From contig JAAUPO010000147.1 in assembly GCA_012033095.1 (NCBI GenBank), positions 1 through 6,285 of the forward strand: a stretch of DNA of 6,285 nt, read 5' to 3'. The translations under genes and the position numbers were made by a program. Positions 5,821 through 6,285 of this stretch are shown here, one piece after another (position 1 is the stretch's first letter; every line of letters begins with the position of its first letter). A model generated the notes under the pieces. The model was not told the origin of the DNA. It saw only the letters and a list, made by a program, of their open reading frames with translations, and ran no database searches. Source of the DNA: Synechococcaceae cyanobacterium RL_1_2. GTDB lineage: Bacteria; Cyanobacteriota; Cyanobacteriia; Cyanobacteriales; JAAUPO01.

Positions 5821-6285
5821 TTTGGCAAAACGATATGCGGCTTCGATCCCATGGCCCATTATTCTTTGTTGTGCTGTTGCCAATAGATGATTCCTAGATT
5901 CTTTAGGAAGTTGATCGTAAATTATTTCAGCGCACTTAAACAGATCTTGTATATTTTCACCCGTTCGCATCAACTTAAATGTATCAGATTTGCTATGCTC
6001 TCGATAAATTGTTAAAGGCTGTGGATCATACCAAATAGGATAGTGAAGAGCTATTCTTTGCCACATTTCCCAGTCGGATGTGTATGATAGTTCAAGGTTG
6101 AATCCTCCGATTGTTTCGTATGCATCTCTACGTACAATAATAGAAGGTGTACGAATTAGATTTTCAACTGCCAAAATTTCAGCAATATTCTCTATTACAC
6201 CAGCTTTTGTACTGATTAAAGGTGATAATCCTTGCCAAACGCTGAATTCATCACAAATAATTGAGCGACAAATAAATGCTCCGAC
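5758..6285 (-). CDS. Family 2 glycosyltransferase, C-terminal part (partial, runs off the window)
   Basis: This frame is open from the window edge to a TAG at 5760-5758, 175 residues, so the 5' end and the nucleotide-sugar-binding DxD region lie outside. Visible family-2 hallmarks, in order, are VGAFICR at the edge, IRTPSIIVRRDAYETIGGF, SYTSDWEMWQRIA and PLTIYREHSKS. The R-R-x-x-Y-E-x-x-G-G-F and D-W-E-M-W blocks are typical of the acceptor-side half of GT2 enzymes, which move a sugar from a nucleotide-sugar donor in the cytoplasm. A TTG at 6174 is possible but would cut the domain, so it is not a real start. The last residues after FAKNK are probably out of frame. In the alternative frame, from the A5 run at 5819-5823, the protein continues as QDWSAALAQIYASIHG, which reads as the natural helical continuation. 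Substrate cannot be told. Confidence 0.85.
   Translation of the reverse strand, partial: VGAFICRSIICDEFSVWQGLSPLISTKAGVIENIAEILAVENLIRTPSIIVRRDAYETIGGFNLELSYTSDWEMWQRIALHYPIWYDPQPLTIYREHSKSDTFKLMRTGENIQDLFKCAEIIYDQLPKESRNHLLATAQQRIMGHGIEAAYRFAKNKIGVRPSLKFMPLFMGLKI

Larger units (their letters stand above)
229..6285 (-). pseudogene. Probable single giant multi-glycosyltransferase/methyltransferase gene, split over seven reading frames
   Basis: Read from 6285 down to 229, the minus strand encodes one continuous series of domains: GT2 C-terminus, helical linker, PDW domain A, GT4, SAM methyltransferase, GT4, GT4, PDW domains B and C. The frame changes about six times (near 5819-5823, 5208-5229, 4059-4067, 3628-3635, 2914-2917 and 2120-2178). 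Each change corresponds to one base missing or extra, alternating in sign. Two changes cut through catalytic domains (the methyltransferase at 3628-3635 and a GT4 at 2914-2917), and the sequence continues as the same fold in the next frame. No segment has an obvious Shine-Dalgarno sequence, and the gaps between segments are essentially nil. The inference is an originally single gene, now disrupted either in the genome or only in the assembly. A tightly packed operon of separate genes would not explain the split catalytic domains. The 5208-5229 joint could still be a real gene boundary. Confidence 0.62.

Noticed and set aside
1..6285. CRISPR array, tRNA, rRNA or riboswitch
   Set aside because: No regularly spaced repeats and no recognisable cloverleaf or conserved RNA motif were seen on either strand.

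Overview
The window looks like cyanobacterial DNA. The left third carries 13 CGATCG cores, four of them the full HIP1 octamer GCGATCGC (33-40, 115-122, 1268-1275, 1661-1668), and HIP1 is a cyanobacterial genome signature. All convincing coding sequence is on the minus strand, so transcription runs from 6285 towards 1. The protein content is a chain of glycosyltransferase (GT) and methyltransferase domains of the kind that builds or decorates cell-surface polysaccharides.

Layout in the direction of transcription: (1) 6285-5758, the C-terminal half of a family-2 glycosyltransferase, entering from outside the window; (2) 5820-5219, a helical linker followed by a small alpha/beta domain, here called the 'PDW' domain (copy A); (3) 5229-4042, a complete GT-B/GT4-type glycosyltransferase; (4) 4004-3618, the N-terminal half of a class I SAM methyltransferase; (5) 3627-2914, the rest of that methyltransferase plus the N-terminal part of a second GT4; (6) 2917-2120, the C-terminal part of that second GT4; (7) 2175-229, a third GT4 followed by two more PDW domains (copies B and C). 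A 228-base tail without a supported gene follows, with a stem-loop exactly at the stop codon.

The main observation is that these seven segments do not read as seven normal genes. Two breaks fall inside catalytic domains, and at those two and three others the protein continues sensibly in another frame after a one-base slip; two lie in A8 and A9 runs. Several segments lack a plausible start codon or ribosome binding site. The simplest reading is one very large multidomain gene (about 2,000 codons here, more upstream) with the order GT2 - PDW - GT4 - methyltransferase - GT4 - GT4 - PDW - PDW, interrupted by up to six single-base indels. These could be sequencing errors in homopolymers, real decay, or sites rescued by transcriptional or ribosomal slippage. 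The sequence alone cannot decide.

A second observation is the PDW domain itself, present three times beside glycosyltransferases and seen directly by comparing the copies. A third is a sharp composition change near 2040: the left side is GC-richer and full of CGATCG, while the 4.2 kb to the right is AT-rich with none, suggesting the last GT4-PDW-PDW module has a different history from the rest.
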